DNA of 64,000 nt from CAJQLB01 sp041392065 (GTDB lineage Bacteria; Bacteroidota; Bacteroidia; Flavobacteriales; Flavobacteriaceae). The position numbers were made by a program, and so were the translations under genes. Where the stretch lies: NCBI GenBank assembly GCA_041392065.1, contig JAWKMU010000002.1, positions 186,001 through 250,000 of the forward strand. Reading direction: 5' to 3'. Below are positions 17,898 to 27,032 of the stretch, one piece after another. The first letter of the stretch is position 1. Each line of letters starts with the position of its first letter. Under the pieces are notes generated by a model, which saw only the letters and a list, made by a program, of their open reading frames with translations, was not told the DNA's origin and ran no database searches.

Positions 17898-18197
17898 TAA
17901 ACAATCTGCATAATCTGCTGCGATATGTATAGAAAGTCCTAAACCAAGTAGTCTTGTCGTTTTAGGAATCAACATTAACACATAAATTACAATAGCATAA
18001 TAGGAGTGAAGTGGATGAAAATTAATACTGCATCTATTTGCGTCATAAATTGGATTGGCTATAACATGATCTAAATCAATCAAAAAGGCAAGTAACATAA
18101 TAATAAAAGCCATTTTCCATTTCGGTTTAAAAAAGAAAAGTGCCACAAGTAAAGGAACTACAATATGAATTCCATAATGTACAGCAGTCTGTAGCAT
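17889..18197 (-). CDS. DUF6122 family small membrane protein
   Basis: A 102-aa protein with about four hydrophobic segments and conserved polar residues in membrane context (His7, His11, IDLDH near 41-45, FHPLHSYY near 60-67, HIAADYADC near the end). The His/Asp pattern recalls YdjM-type membrane metal-dependent hydrolases in miniature, but no activity is known. It starts at the last base of the WbqC gene and closes the parA-lepB gene run. Confidence 0.75.
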   Translation of the reverse strand: MLQTAVHYGIHIVVPLLVALFFFKPKWKMAFIIMLLAFLIDLDHVIANPIYDANRCSINFHPLHSYYAIVIYVLMLIPKTTRLLGLGLSIHIAADYADCLLM

Positions 18198-18814
18198 TAG
18201 TTTAAAGTTTGTGATTTTAAGTAGTTTATTGTATTTGGACCTTCATTAAATAGTAAATCCAGAATGCTCAAATTACTAATAAAGCCATGTTTGCCACTAA
18301 ACACTTGTTTATACTCAGAGAAGTTATAAGTCTTTTCTTTTCTTACATTGGCTAAGTAACGAAAATCGTAAATGTTTGTTGGTTCTTTTTCAAAATCACT
18401 CGTTTTACTGAAGTCTAAATCCCATTGTAAACACTCGAAAATGGTTTCTAAACACTTAAAATTAAACTCCAGTAAATTTTCTTGTTTGGAGTGGAAGAGT
18501 GGAGCAAGATCATCTTCATAAAACTCAAAAAAAGGAGAAGTACTATAAGCGCTTAATAAGGATTTCCAATGTAAAGCTTGCCATTTTTCTTCATTATGGA
18601 TTTTAATGTCTCGATACAGTTGTCTATTCTTTTGAGAAAATACTACAGGAACAGTTAATGATAATTTTCCGTTGGAAGCATAAATGTTAGTTCGGTTTCT
18701 ATACGTCTGCTTTTGGTAAGTGTCATTTACTTCAAACACTAATTTATTTGCCTTTACCATGGCAATGCAATGCGAAATACTAGGAAAATACGTTGGATGT
18801 AGTAAAACGTTCAT
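18197..18814 (-). CDS. WbqC-like family protein
   Basis: A 205-aa WbqC-family protein. WbqC is encoded in some O-antigen clusters, but the biochemical role is unsettled. Recognisable features: the N-terminal LHPTYFPSISHCIAM, NRTNIYASNGKLSLTVPV and the central HNEEKWQALHWKSLLSAYSTSPFFEFY. It is normally adjacent to lepB in flavobacteria; here a small four-helix-bundle gene lies between them. DUF6122 follows with a 1-base overlap. Confidence 0.85.
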   Translation of the reverse strand: MNVLLHPTYFPSISHCIAMVKANKLVFEVNDTYQKQTYRNRTNIYASNGKLSLTVPVVFSQKNRQLYRDIKIHNEEKWQALHWKSLLSAYSTSPFFEFYEDDLAPLFHSKQENLLEFNFKCLETIFECLQWDLDFSKTSDFEKEPTNIYDFRYLANVRKEKTYNFSEYKQVFSGKHGFISNLSILDLLFNEGPNTINYLKSQTLN

Positions 18815-18824
18815 TTGTGGATGC

Positions 18825-19208
18825 GTTTATTTGTTAATTTGATAATTCCGCAACGCATTTAATTTATTGGTAATACTTTCTATTTGTACTCTAAGTGTTT
18901 TGTATTCAAGATCGTTGATAAATTTTAAATCATGAGCAATAATTATTTGATTTAAAACTTCAACAGCCGAGCTAAAAGCCATTACAGTAAAATGAGCTTT
19001 GTCTTTATTGGTTTTTCTAGCTGAACCTTCAGCAATGTTAGAACAAATTGAAATTGAAGCTCTTTTAAGTTGAGATGTTAAACCAAATTTTTCATCTTCT
19101 GGAAATTGTTTTGTTATAAAATAGATACCTTTTGAAAACTCTTTGGCTTCAATCCAAACTTCTAATTTTTCAAAACTGTATGTATACATATCAAATTAAC
19201 AAATCAAC
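18825..19208. repeat. 20-bp terminal inverted repeats around a four-helix-bundle gene
   Basis: GTTTATTTGTTAATTTGATA at 18825-18844 and its complement at 19189-19208 match at 19 of 20 positions, including a perfect 16-bp core (18829-18844, 19189-19204). The arms enclose the gene exactly: the left arm covers its last codons and stop, and the right arm starts at the A of its ATG. No target-site duplication is visible. The layout copies that of 23S rRNA intervening sequences, whose ends pair and which encode the same protein fold. Confidence 0.7.
18827..19189 (-). CDS. Four-helix-bundle protein (23S rRNA intervening-sequence protein type)
   Basis: A 120-aa protein of the S23/IVS-encoded four-helix-bundle family: YSFEKLEVWIEAKEFSK at the start, LTSQLKRASISICSNIAEGSAR in the middle, and a final helix NKLNALRNYQ. 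The family also includes the Avd accessory protein of diversity-generating retroelements; no reverse transcriptase or variable repeat is seen here. It interrupts the lepB-wbqC pair and lies precisely between 20-bp inverted repeats, suggesting insertion as a small cassette. Its function outside rRNA is unknown. Confidence 0.85.
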   Translation of the reverse strand: MYTYSFEKLEVWIEAKEFSKGIYFITKQFPEDEKFGLTSQLKRASISICSNIAEGSARKTNKDKAHFTVMAFSSAVEVLNQIIIAHDLKFINDLEYKTLRVQIESITNKLNALRNYQINK

Positions 19209-19218
19209 AAAAAACGAA

Positions 19219-20829
19219 TTAACTTCTTAGCTTCTTACGTTTACGCCATTTATTAAAACCAATCCAGCCAAATAACACCACTAAAAACGGAATTAAGTAG
19301 GATACACGCTCACCGTTTCCACTAACAGTTGTAAAAACTCTGTCCCAACGTACTTTCCAATTTTTAATACCATTATTAAAATTACCAATACTCATCCAAA
19401 TAAATACAGGTTTACCAACCACGTGGTCAAAAGGTACAAATCCCCAAGCTCTAGCATCTAAAGAGTTGTTTCTGTTGTCTCCCATCATCCAATAGTAATC
19501 TTGTTTAAATGTATAATTGTTGGCTAATTCACCATTAATGTAAATATTATCGCCTTCTACTCTAACATCGTTTCTCTCATATTCTGAAATAACACGTTTG
19601 TAAAGTGGTAATACTTTGGAGTTTAATTCAATTGTTTTACCAGCTTCAGGAATGTATAAAGGACCAAAAAAGTCATTGTTCCAGTTGTAGTTAGGATTGT
19701 GAGGGAAAATATTTGGGTCGCGTTCACCTTTTGACGAAGCATATCTCACAATCTCTGCAACACTTGGATGGTTTTTAAACATCGCTATGGCTTTATCTGA
19801 AGCTGCTGGAATTATTAATTTTTTCCCATCAGGACTATAAATGCCATCAGTAATATCATATCTGTTGTATAGTTGATCTACTATGGTTCTATCAAATCCT
19901 TTGCCTTCTTTTAGTATAACCTCATAACTAAATTGCAATTCAGCACGATCAGGCAACTCATTTTTCTTCCCATTAATGTATACAAACCCATTTCTAATTT
20001 CAAGAGAATCACCAGCAATGGCAACACAACGTTTTACCAAATTGGTTTTTTTGTCAATGGGTTTATAGTAATTTCTATCAGGATGAAAATCGTTCATATC
20101 CAACAAGGTGTCTGCTGGTTGATTAAACACAACAATTTCGTTTCTATCAATTTTTTCAAAACCTGGTAATCTCAAATAAGGCAATTGCAATTTATTTAGC
20201 CAAGAGGTTTTGCGCTTGCTATAGTCGTCATTAAACAAATACGATTTTTTATTCAACTTTGGAAGTGTATCATGTACCATTGGAGCAGCTACAGTAGTCA
20301 TTGGTACACGAGCTCCATAATTGTATTTACTCACCAATAGAAAATCTCCAATCAGTAACGATTTTTCTAAAGATGAAGAAGGAATCACGTAAGGTTGCAT
20401 AAAGTAAGTATGCACTAAAGTAGCAGCAACAATTGCAAACAAAATAGAGTTAACCCATTCTCCAGACGACGATTTAGGATTACCACTTCTATTTTCAACA
20501 TAGGTTATGTCTGCTACATAATTAAGGTAGTAGTTGTAAAATCCAAGGGTTACAACTGCAAGAAAAGTGTCTGTATAAGTATTTTTTCCGAAGCTTCTGG
20601 CTGTTTCAACCCAAACTACTGGAAACATGATAAGGTTAATGATTGGAAGAAATAATAAAATAGTCCACCAAGGTGAACGATTAATAATCTTCATTAAAAC
20701 AATGGCATTGTAAACAGGAACAAAGGCTTCCCAAGCTTTTCTACCAGCTTTTATGTAGAGTTTCCAAGTACCTAATCCATGAATTACTTGAATTATTATA
20801 AAGACGATAAACCATTCTGTCCAAGTCAT
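19219..20829 (-). CDS. lepB: Signal peptidase I with N-terminal DUF5684-like membrane domain
   Basis: Leader peptidase that removes Sec signal peptides. The N-terminal ~115 residues are extra membrane segments (TWKLYIKAGRKAWEAFVPVY is the typical opening of this extension). The peptidase domain has its TM at about 125-143, nucleophile Ser153 (VIPSSSLEKSL) and general-base Lys266 (NLVKRCVAIAGDSLEI), then the box with MMGDNRNNSLDARAWGFVP. The length of 536 aa, with a long insertion between Ser and Lys, is the usual Bacteroidetes form. It lies downstream of dapB. Confidence 0.93.
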   Translation of the reverse strand: MTWTEWFIVFIIIQVIHGLGTWKLYIKAGRKAWEAFVPVYNAIVLMKIINRSPWWTILLFLPIINLIMFPVVWVETARSFGKNTYTDTFLAVVTLGFYNYYLNYVADITYVENRSGNPKSSSGEWVNSILFAIVAATLVHTYFMQPYVIPSSSLEKSLLIGDFLLVSKYNYGARVPMTTVAAPMVHDTLPKLNKKSYLFNDDYSKRKTSWLNKLQLPYLRLPGFEKIDRNEIVVFNQPADTLLDMNDFHPDRNYYKPIDKKTNLVKRCVAIAGDSLEIRNGFVYINGKKNELPDRAELQFSYEVILKEGKGFDRTIVDQLYNRYDITDGIYSPDGKKLIIPAASDKAIAMFKNHPSVAEIVRYASSKGERDPNIFPHNPNYNWNNDFFGPLYIPEAGKTIELNSKVLPLYKRVISEYERNDVRVEGDNIYINGELANNYTFKQDYYWMMGDNRNNSLDARAWGFVPFDHVVGKPVFIWMSIGNFNNGIKNWKVRWDRVFTTVSGNGERVSYLIPFLVVLFGWIGFNKWRKRKKLRS

Positions 20830-20891
20830 AACCTTACTATTTTTGTTAGTTTGTTATTCTAAAATTAATATTGTTACACAAATAAAAGGCA

Positions 20892-21593
20892 TTAACCTAT
20901 ATTTAACACATCTTTCATTGTAAAAATTCCTGTTTTGCCAATAATCCATTCGGCAGCAATAACAGCTCCAAGAGCAAAACCTTCTCTGCTTTTTGCTGTA
21001 TGTTTAATTTCGATAGTATCTACAGATGATTCATAAAATACACTATGAGTTCCAGGAACATCTTCAATACGTTTGGCTACTATTGGAATTGTATCAGCAT
21101 CTTTATTTTCTATACTCCATTGTTTGTAATTGGAGTTTTTTATAATCCCTTCTGCTAGAGTGATTGCTGTTCCGCTTGGTGCATCTAGTTTTTGAATGTG
21201 ATGAATTTCCTCTAAACTTACTTTATATTTATCGAGATCAGACATCATTTTGGCTAACTGTTTATTGAGTTCAAAAAAGATGTTTACTCCTATACTGAAA
21301 TTAGACGCATAAATAAAAGCACCATCACGTTCTTTGCAAAGTCTTACGATATCATCATAATTTTTAAGCCATCCAGTTGTTCCTGAAATTACTGGAACAT
21401 TATTATTTAAAGCTTTAGAAAGGTTGCCAACTGCAGCACTTGGTACACTAAAATCTATAGCGACATCAGCTTTTGTGATGTCGTAATCTGTAGTGGTTTT
21501 ATCTATTTTTAAGACAATGTCATGACCACGAGAAAGCGCTATATTTTCAATAGTTTTTCCCATTTTGCCATAACCAAGTAGTGCTATTTTCAC
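20892..21593 (-). CDS. dapB: 4-hydroxy-tetrahydrodipicolinate reductase
   Basis: NAD(P)H-dependent reductase of the lysine/diaminopimelate pathway. N-terminal Rossmann motif GYGKMGKTIE (7-16), GTTG (71-74), catalytic HHIQKLDAPSGTA with His131/His132 and Lys135. The length of 233 aa is at the short end of the family, normal for Bacteroidetes. It lies 2 bp after the DUF5683 gene. Confidence 0.95.
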   Translation of the reverse strand: MKIALLGYGKMGKTIENIALSRGHDIVLKIDKTTTDYDITKADVAIDFSVPSAAVGNLSKALNNNVPVISGTTGWLKNYDDIVRLCKERDGAFIYASNFSIGVNIFFELNKQLAKMMSDLDKYKVSLEEIHHIQKLDAPSGTAITLAEGIIKNSNYKQWSIENKDADTIPIVAKRIEDVPGTHSVFYESSVDTIEIKHTAKSREGFALGAVIAAEWIIGKTGIFTMKDVLNIG

Positions 21594-21595
21594 AG

Positions 21596-22219
21596 TTAGA
21601 ATTTAAAACCTAAAGTTAAACCTAAATTAGTAGATGCATCTAACTCATTTATATTAAAATGTGGTTTTAATGCCAAATTATCATCAATATTGTATTGCAA
21701 TAAATGAGCATCAACGTTGGCATCTATAATATTTAAAGCATAAAGCCCTACAGTAACCAACAATGATATTTCCTTGTTTCTCCTTAAAGTTCTTTGCGCT
21801 CTAATAAGCGCATCGTTAGAAATGTTAGGTGAAGTTAAAGGATTCCCTTCGTTATCTGTCCCCCAAAATTCATCAGTAGTAAAACCAGCTAATCTACTTT
21901 TATAAGCATTTCTGTAGCGTTTGTATTCGTTGTTATTGTCTATGTAAAAATAAATTCCAGTACCTAAGGCTGCGTATACAATTGGAATTTTCCAGTATTT
22001 TTTATTGTAAGCCTGACCAAGTCCTGGTAAAATGGCTGAGTAAAAAGCTGCTTTTGAAGGTGTTAAAGGATCTATGTCTTCTCTAACAATAGTGTCTCGC
22101 ACAACGATGTTTTTGTTATTTATGATTCCTTCTTCTTCTTCTTTAGTTTCTTCTTGTGCAAAAGAGAACGTAGAAAAGAGCCAAACAAAAAAGAGTAGAA
22201 AACAAAGTTTATTTTGCAC
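21596..22219 (-). CDS. DUF5683 membrane protein
   Basis: A 207-aa protein with a cleavable signal (ending FSFAQ), an acidic stretch, then a DUF5683 core: KAAFYSAILPGLGQAYNKKYWKIPIVYAALGTGIYFY (two hydrophobic segments at about 56-90) and ISLLVTVGLYALNIIDANVDAHL later. The LPGLGQxYNxxxWK pattern is the family hallmark. No function is known. It overlaps parB by 11 bp and precedes dapB by 2 bp. Confidence 0.85.
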   Translation of the reverse strand: MQNKLCFLLFFVWLFSTFSFAQEETKEEEEGIINNKNIVVRDTIVREDIDPLTPSKAAFYSAILPGLGQAYNKKYWKIPIVYAALGTGIYFYIDNNNEYKRYRNAYKSRLAGFTTDEFWGTDNEGNPLTSPNISNDALIRAQRTLRRNKEISLLVTVGLYALNIIDANVDAHLLQYNIDDNLALKPHFNINELDASTNLGLTLGFKF

Positions 22220-23108
22220 GTTGCACTAATTTTTTAATACGATTGAAATCTTCTTCAGAGTGAAAAGGAATCGTAATTTTTCCTTTACCATTCTTAGAGA
22301 CTTTAACGTCTATTTTATGACCAAAGTATTCTGAAAAATCTTTGATGCCTTTTTTAACAAATTTTGGCAATTCTTCTTTTATAGGCTTAATCGTTTCAGT
22401 CGTCCCTTTAAAATTTCTTACCAATTCTTCAGTATCTCTAACTGATAATTTGTTGGTTAGAATTTTTTCATAAATATCCAATTGCTCTGCTTGATCTTCA
22501 ATATTTATAATGGCACGACCATGACCCATAGAAATAAAACCATCTCTCATTCCTGTTTGTATGATTGGATCTAATTTCAACAAACGCAAATAATTAGCAA
22601 TGGTCGAACGTTTTTTACCAACACGCTCGCTCATTTGTTCTTGAGTAAGATTAACTTCGTCTATTAAGCGCTGATAGGATAAAGCAATTTCTATGGGATC
22701 TAAATCCTGACGCTGTATGTTTTCAACCAATGCCATTTCTAACGATTCCTGATCATTGGCTAAACGTATATAAGAAGGTATGGTTTCAAGTCCAATTAAT
22801 TTTGAAGCTCTAAAACGACGCTCACCAGAAACCAGTTGGTATTTGTTAAAATCTATCTTTCTTACTGTGATAGGTTGAATAACACCAAGCTCTTTAATTG
22901 AAGACGCTAACTCGCGTAAGGCTTCCTCGTTAAAAGTAGTCCTTGGTTGAAAGGGATTCACTTCAATAGAGTTGATATCTAACTCTACAATATTACCAAT
23001 AACTTTGTCTGCATTTTTATCTTTAACCGATTTGATATCGTTGTCTGGATCGTTTAAAAGTGCCGATAATCCTCTACCAAGGGCTTGTTTTCGCGTTGCC
23101 TTCGCCAT
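22209..23108 (-). CDS. parB: Chromosome partitioning protein ParB
   Basis: CTP-dependent DNA clamp that loads at parS sites for chromosome segregation. ParB/Sulfiredoxin domain: NPFQPRTTF, then GERRFRASKLIGLETIP with the arginine patch. A helix-turn-helix (QEQMSERVGKKRSTIANYLRLLKL, split here as QEQMSERVGK and KRSTIANYLR) and a C-terminal dimerisation part follow. The length of 299 aa is typical. parA precedes it with a 1-base overlap. No parS palindrome was found in the window. Confidence 0.95.
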   Translation of the reverse strand: MAKATRKQALGRGLSALLNDPDNDIKSVKDKNADKVIGNIVELDINSIEVNPFQPRTTFNEEALRELASSIKELGVIQPITVRKIDFNKYQLVSGERRFRASKLIGLETIPSYIRLANDQESLEMALVENIQRQDLDPIEIALSYQRLIDEVNLTQEQMSERVGKKRSTIANYLRLLKLDPIIQTGMRDGFISMGHGRAIINIEDQAEQLDIYEKILTNKLSVRDTEELVRNFKGTTETIKPIKEELPKFVKKGIKDFSEYFGHKIDVKVSKNGKGKITIPFHSEEDFNRIKKLVQRAK

Positions 23109-23875
23109 TAGTCTCCGTTTTTAGTTATAATTTCCTTTGCCAAACTTAAGTAATTTGAAGCACCTTTACTGCTTACATCATAATTAATAATGCTCTCACC
23201 ATAACTTGGTGCTTCACCTAACTTTACATTACGTTGAATGATGGTTGTAAATACCATATCGTTAAAATGTTTTTGAACTTCTTCAACCACTTGATTAGAT
23301 AAGCGTAAACGCGAATCGTACATAGTAAGTAAAAGCCCTTCGATATCTAATTCTGGATTATGAATTTTTTGAACACTCTTAATCGTGTTTAATAACTTTC
23401 CTAAACCTTCAAGAGCAAAATATTCGCATTGAATAGGAATAATAACAGCATCAGCAGCGGTTAACGCATTTAGTGTTAGTAAACCTAGTGAAGGTGCACA
23501 GTCAATTAAAATGTAATCGTAAGCCGACTTCAGATGAGAAATAGCTTTTTTAAGCATGTACTCGCGTTCGTCTTTGTCTACCAATTCTATTTCTATGGCT
23601 ACCAAATCAATATGCGCAGGAATAATATCAACGTTAGGAGCAGAGGTTGCAACAATACATTCTTCAGCAGAACTTGTATGTTCTAATAACTGATAGGTGC
23701 CAATTTCAATCTGTTCAACATCAATACCTAAACCTGAAGTTGCATTAGCCTGAGGATCAGCATCAATAAGAAGCACTTTTTTTTCAAGAACGCCTAAAGA
23801 AGCTGCTAAATTTACTGAAGTTGTGGTTTTACCAACACCACCTTTTTGGTTAGCAATTGCTATGATTTTACCCAT
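23108..23875 (-). CDS. parA: Chromosome partitioning ATPase ParA (Soj)
   Basis: Deviant Walker ATPase that moves ParB-parS complexes over the nucleoid. The protein opens MGKIIAIANQKGGVGKTT, with the signature lysine Lys11 and Walker lysine Lys16. Switch regions: DADPQANATSGLG and ILIDCAPSLGLLT. I place the start at 23875 (255 aa): the alternative ATG at 23902 adds nine residues, and its first codons overlap a perfect -7 promoter element. It is first in the run parA-parB-DUF5683-dapB-lepB. Confidence 0.95.
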   Translation of the reverse strand: MGKIIAIANQKGGVGKTTTSVNLAASLGVLEKKVLLIDADPQANATSGLGIDVEQIEIGTYQLLEHTSSAEECIVATSAPNVDIIPAHIDLVAIEIELVDKDEREYMLKKAISHLKSAYDYILIDCAPSLGLLTLNALTAADAVIIPIQCEYFALEGLGKLLNTIKSVQKIHNPELDIEGLLLTMYDSRLRLSNQVVEEVQKHFNDMVFTTIIQRNVKLGEAPSYGESIINYDVSSKGASNYLSLAKEIITKNGD

Positions 23876-23899
23876 TAATCGATTTGGTTTTACGAAACT

Positions 23900-23907
23900 C
23901 AAAAATA
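23900..23907 (-). promoter_or_regulatory. -7 promoter element of the parAB run
   Basis: On the minus strand TATTTTTG, a perfect TAnnTTTG, 24 bp upstream of the parA ATG at 23875. A TTGTTAACAA palindrome lies further upstream at 23937-23946. Confidence 0.6.
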
Positions 23908-23954
23908 CAATTAATTATGGGTTTAAAAAACGTAAGTTGTTAACAATAGTTAAA

Positions 23955-23983
23955 TAAAAAAGCGACCAATAAGTCGCTTTTTT
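23955..23983 (-). terminator. Rho-independent terminator of the M16 peptidase gene
   Basis: Arms AAAAAGCGAC / GTCGCTTTTT with an A-run on one side and a T-run on the other. It lies 19 bp past the M16 stop and can also act on the opposite strand. Confidence 0.8.
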
Positions 23984-24001
23984 ATTTAATAATCGTGATT
24001 T

Positions 24002-26848
24002 TTATTCTTCTTCTGGCATTAATATAGCTAAGAAATAATTTTCATCTAAAAATTCGTTTGCAACTTGTTTAATTGCTTCAATTGTTAAGCTATTAATTGC
24101 TTTTTCAGTATTTAAAACATTTGCAGCATCACTATTTTCTTGCATTGCTGTTGTAAGGCTTGAAAGCCAGAACCCATTTGTTTTAGAGTCTTCTTCGTAC
24201 TTTTGTAATTTAGATTCTTTAACTTTATTTAGGTCTTCGAGAGTTGGACCGTTTTGTTTTATTTTTTCAACTTCTGCCAAGGCTGCAGCAACCAATTTAT
24301 CAACATTTTCTGGTCCACAAGGGAATGAAATACTAAATGTTACTCCAGGGAACGATAGTTTTCTAAACAAGCCATTAGCTCCAACACCATATACACCACC
24401 TTCTTCTTCTCTTAATTTTTCGATGAGTTTAATGGTTAATATTTCGCCTAAAGCAGAAACTTCAAGGCTTTTCTTTTCAGAATATGCTATATCATCTTCG
24501 CGCCAAACCATTGATACTTGACTTTTTGGGTCTTTACCTTTGTTCACTATATATTTTTGATAAACATCTTTTTCTCTAAAAACAGTTGGACTTATTTTTT
24601 CGTTTGAATTTGTTGAAGGTAAAGAAGCAAGATATTTTTTAGAAAGATTTTTTAAGATGTCTTCATCAATGTTGCCAACAAAAAAGAAGTGGAAATCTCC
24701 AGCATTTGCAAAACGTTCTTTGTATTTTTTATAAGCCAAGTCATAATCTGCTTTGTCCATTTCCTCAGGAGTTGGGAAACCTGTATATCTTGGATTCCCT
24801 TGGTTTTTAATTTTTCCAGTTTCATTTGAAAAATAAAATTGAGGGTTAGCCATTAAATTTCCTAGAAAACTTTTTTGTTTATTAATATAGGATTGATATG
24901 CTTTTTCATCTTTATTTAAATCTGTAAAATATAAATAGACTTGTTGAAACAAAGTTTCTAAATCTTTTGGAGCAGCTTGGCCTCTAAAACCTTCAGTTAT
25001 AAGCTGAATATATGGAGAAACATTGGCAATTTTGCCACTCATCATTTTGCTTAAATCTGTTTTTGATAATCCTCCAATGCCAGCTTCTGCTAAGCCACCA
25101 TTAGCAAATGTAGTAGCTTTATAATCTTCATCTGAATATAAATTGGTACCACCAAAACTTACTGCTTCAAATAAAATTTCATCATTTTTATAATCAGTTT
25201 TCTTAAATGTCACTTTTGCACCATTACTTAATGTAAATGTTGTAGTGTTTATTAAATCGTTATTACTAACTTCATTAATGCTGCCTTCAGGTAATAGGTT
25301 TTCTACTAAACTATCTCTAATTTCAGTGTCTTTATAAGTTTCAATGTTAGACGCTTCTATTTCTTTTAATAAAGCTAAAACTTGATCTTCTGTTACTGGA
25401 GTTAATCCTTCTTTTTCGGGGCCTGTTAAAATGATAACTCTATTGTTATCGTGTATAAATTGATTGATGAGATCGTTTATTTCAGAAAGATTAATAGTTT
25501 CAATATATTGTTTGGTCATATTATATTCCCATTCAATTCCAGGAATTGGTTCTTCTTCTAAGAAATGATTGATGTATTCTCCAATAATACGATTGCTTTC
25601 AAGTTTGTCTTTATCTTTAAATGTTTTTTCCCAACGAGCCATTATACTCTTTTTTGCTCGCTTAAATTCCCCTTCTTGAAATCCAAAACGCTTTACACGT
25701 TCGTTTTCAGTTAAAAGCGCTTTTAGGCCTTCCATCTGGCCAGTTTCGCTCGTCATAGCAAAACTCTGATAGGCATTTTTTGAACGCGAAAAAGTACCAC
25801 CATAACCTGTGTTTCCAAAAACGAAAGGAGGATTAGGACTATTTGTTAATTCTGCTAATCTGTTGTTTATCATGGTACTAAAAAGGGACTTAACCAGAGA
25901 TTCACGATAATCGACAGTGGTTATAATTTTTGGAGCTTCAAAATTGTCTTTGTACATGATTTGTACTTGCGAAAAAGGAGCTTCTTTGTCGGTTGCTATG
26001 GTTACAAATGTTTCCTCGTGATTAGGTAGTTTGAATACCTCACGTTTTTTAGGATTTTCTGGTTTAGCAATCCCAGAAAAATGCTGTTTTATTTTGGTTT
26101 CTAATTCGGCAACGTCTAAATCACCAACAGCAACCACAGCCATTAAATCAGGTCTATACCAATCTCTGTAATAGCTTCGAACATCTTCATATGAAAAGTT
26201 TTCAAGATTTTCTTTTGTTCCAATAGGTAAGCGTTCGGCATATTTTGAGCCATACATTAATTTTGGCAAGTATTTTTGCATCATACGCTTGCTAGGTCCT
26301 AAGCCTAACCTATACTCTTCTAAAACAACACCTCTCTCTGCATCTATGGCTTCATCAGTTAAGGTTGCATTATGAGCCCAATCTTCAAGAATCTGAAATC
26401 CTTTTTCAAGTTTTTCTGGATCATCACTTGGAATAGGTAAAATATAAACAGTTTCGTCAAAACTTGTGTATGCATTTAAATCTGCTCCAAACTGAACTCC
26501 TATACTTTGTAAATAATCAACAAGCTCATTTTTTTGAAAGTTTTTAGTTCCGTTAAAATTCATATGTTCCATAAAATGAGCCAAACCTAATTGATTTTCA
26601 TTTTCTAAAATAGATCCTGCGTTTACAACAAGTCTTAACTCAACTTTATCTTCTGGTTTCCCATTATTTCTTATATAATATGTTAAACCATTAGAGAGTT
26701 TACCAATTTTTACGTTAGGGTCTGTAGGAATTTCACTCGTTTCAATTTTAGCATCTTTGTCTATTTTCTGAATATCAGTATTTTGAGAAAAGCTTCCAAG
26801 GGTCAATAAAGAAGTTGTTAGAAGTAGTAATGATTTTTTTAGTTTCAT
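24002..26848 (-). CDS. M16 family zinc metallopeptidase (pitrilysin type), secreted
   Basis: Large exported M16 peptidase of 948 aa with a signal peptide (cleavage near SFSQ). The inverted zinc motif HFMEH (His91, Glu94, His95) is intact, with the distal ligand region DAERGVVLEE (Glu171). Two M16 units are present: an active N-terminal half and an inactive C-terminal half without the motif, as in single-chain pitrilysins. It probably degrades peptides in the periplasm. It is monocistronic, with a hairpin terminator. Confidence 0.93.
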   Translation of the reverse strand: MKLKKSLLLLTTSLLTLGSFSQNTDIQKIDKDAKIETSEIPTDPNVKIGKLSNGLTYYIRNNGKPEDKVELRLVVNAGSILENENQLGLAHFMEHMNFNGTKNFQKNELVDYLQSIGVQFGADLNAYTSFDETVYILPIPSDDPEKLEKGFQILEDWAHNATLTDEAIDAERGVVLEEYRLGLGPSKRMMQKYLPKLMYGSKYAERLPIGTKENLENFSYEDVRSYYRDWYRPDLMAVVAVGDLDVAELETKIKQHFSGIAKPENPKKREVFKLPNHEETFVTIATDKEAPFSQVQIMYKDNFEAPKIITTVDYRESLVKSLFSTMINNRLAELTNSPNPPFVFGNTGYGGTFSRSKNAYQSFAMTSETGQMEGLKALLTENERVKRFGFQEGEFKRAKKSIMARWEKTFKDKDKLESNRIIGEYINHFLEEEPIPGIEWEYNMTKQYIETINLSEINDLINQFIHDNNRVIILTGPEKEGLTPVTEDQVLALLKEIEASNIETYKDTEIRDSLVENLLPEGSINEVSNNDLINTTTFTLSNGAKVTFKKTDYKNDEILFEAVSFGGTNLYSDEDYKATTFANGGLAEAGIGGLSKTDLSKMMSGKIANVSPYIQLITEGFRGQAAPKDLETLFQQVYLYFTDLNKDEKAYQSYINKQKSFLGNLMANPQFYFSNETGKIKNQGNPRYTGFPTPEEMDKADYDLAYKKYKERFANAGDFHFFFVGNIDEDILKNLSKKYLASLPSTNSNEKISPTVFREKDVYQKYIVNKGKDPKSQVSMVWREDDIAYSEKKSLEVSALGEILTIKLIEKLREEEGGVYGVGANGLFRKLSFPGVTFSISFPCGPENVDKLVAAALAEVEKIKQNGPTLEDLNKVKESKLQKYEEDSKTNGFWLSSLTTAMQENSDAANVLNTEKAINSLTIEAIKQVANEFLDENYFLAILMPEEE

Positions 26849-26886
26849 AAATAAAAGTTTAGAGTTTTATGGATTTAAAAAGATTA

Positions 26887-26918
26887 GAAATTTATCTATA
26901 GGATTACTAAAATACAAA
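26887..26918 (-). promoter_or_regulatory. Candidate promoter of the M16 peptidase gene
   Basis: On the minus strand TTTG (26918-26915), 20 bp, then TAAATTTC (26894-26887), a 7/8 match to the -7 consensus, 38 bp before the ATG. Confidence 0.4.
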
Positions 26919-27032
26919 TAATTTTAAGATGATTTTGTTAGCAAAAGTTTAAAAATCAGACAATTTGCTTTTTTTTATATAGTTGTGCATTAAAATTGTT
27001 TAGACAATTCTTAGTAAATATTTTTTAAAATA

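Noticed and set aside
18827..19189. Diversity-generating retroelement (the protein resembles Avd)
   Set aside because: No reverse transcriptase and no template/variable repeat pair are nearby. The intervening-sequence protein family fits better.
22209..23960. parS sites around parAB
   Set aside because: I looked for TGTTTCACGTGAAACA-like palindromes and found none in the window.
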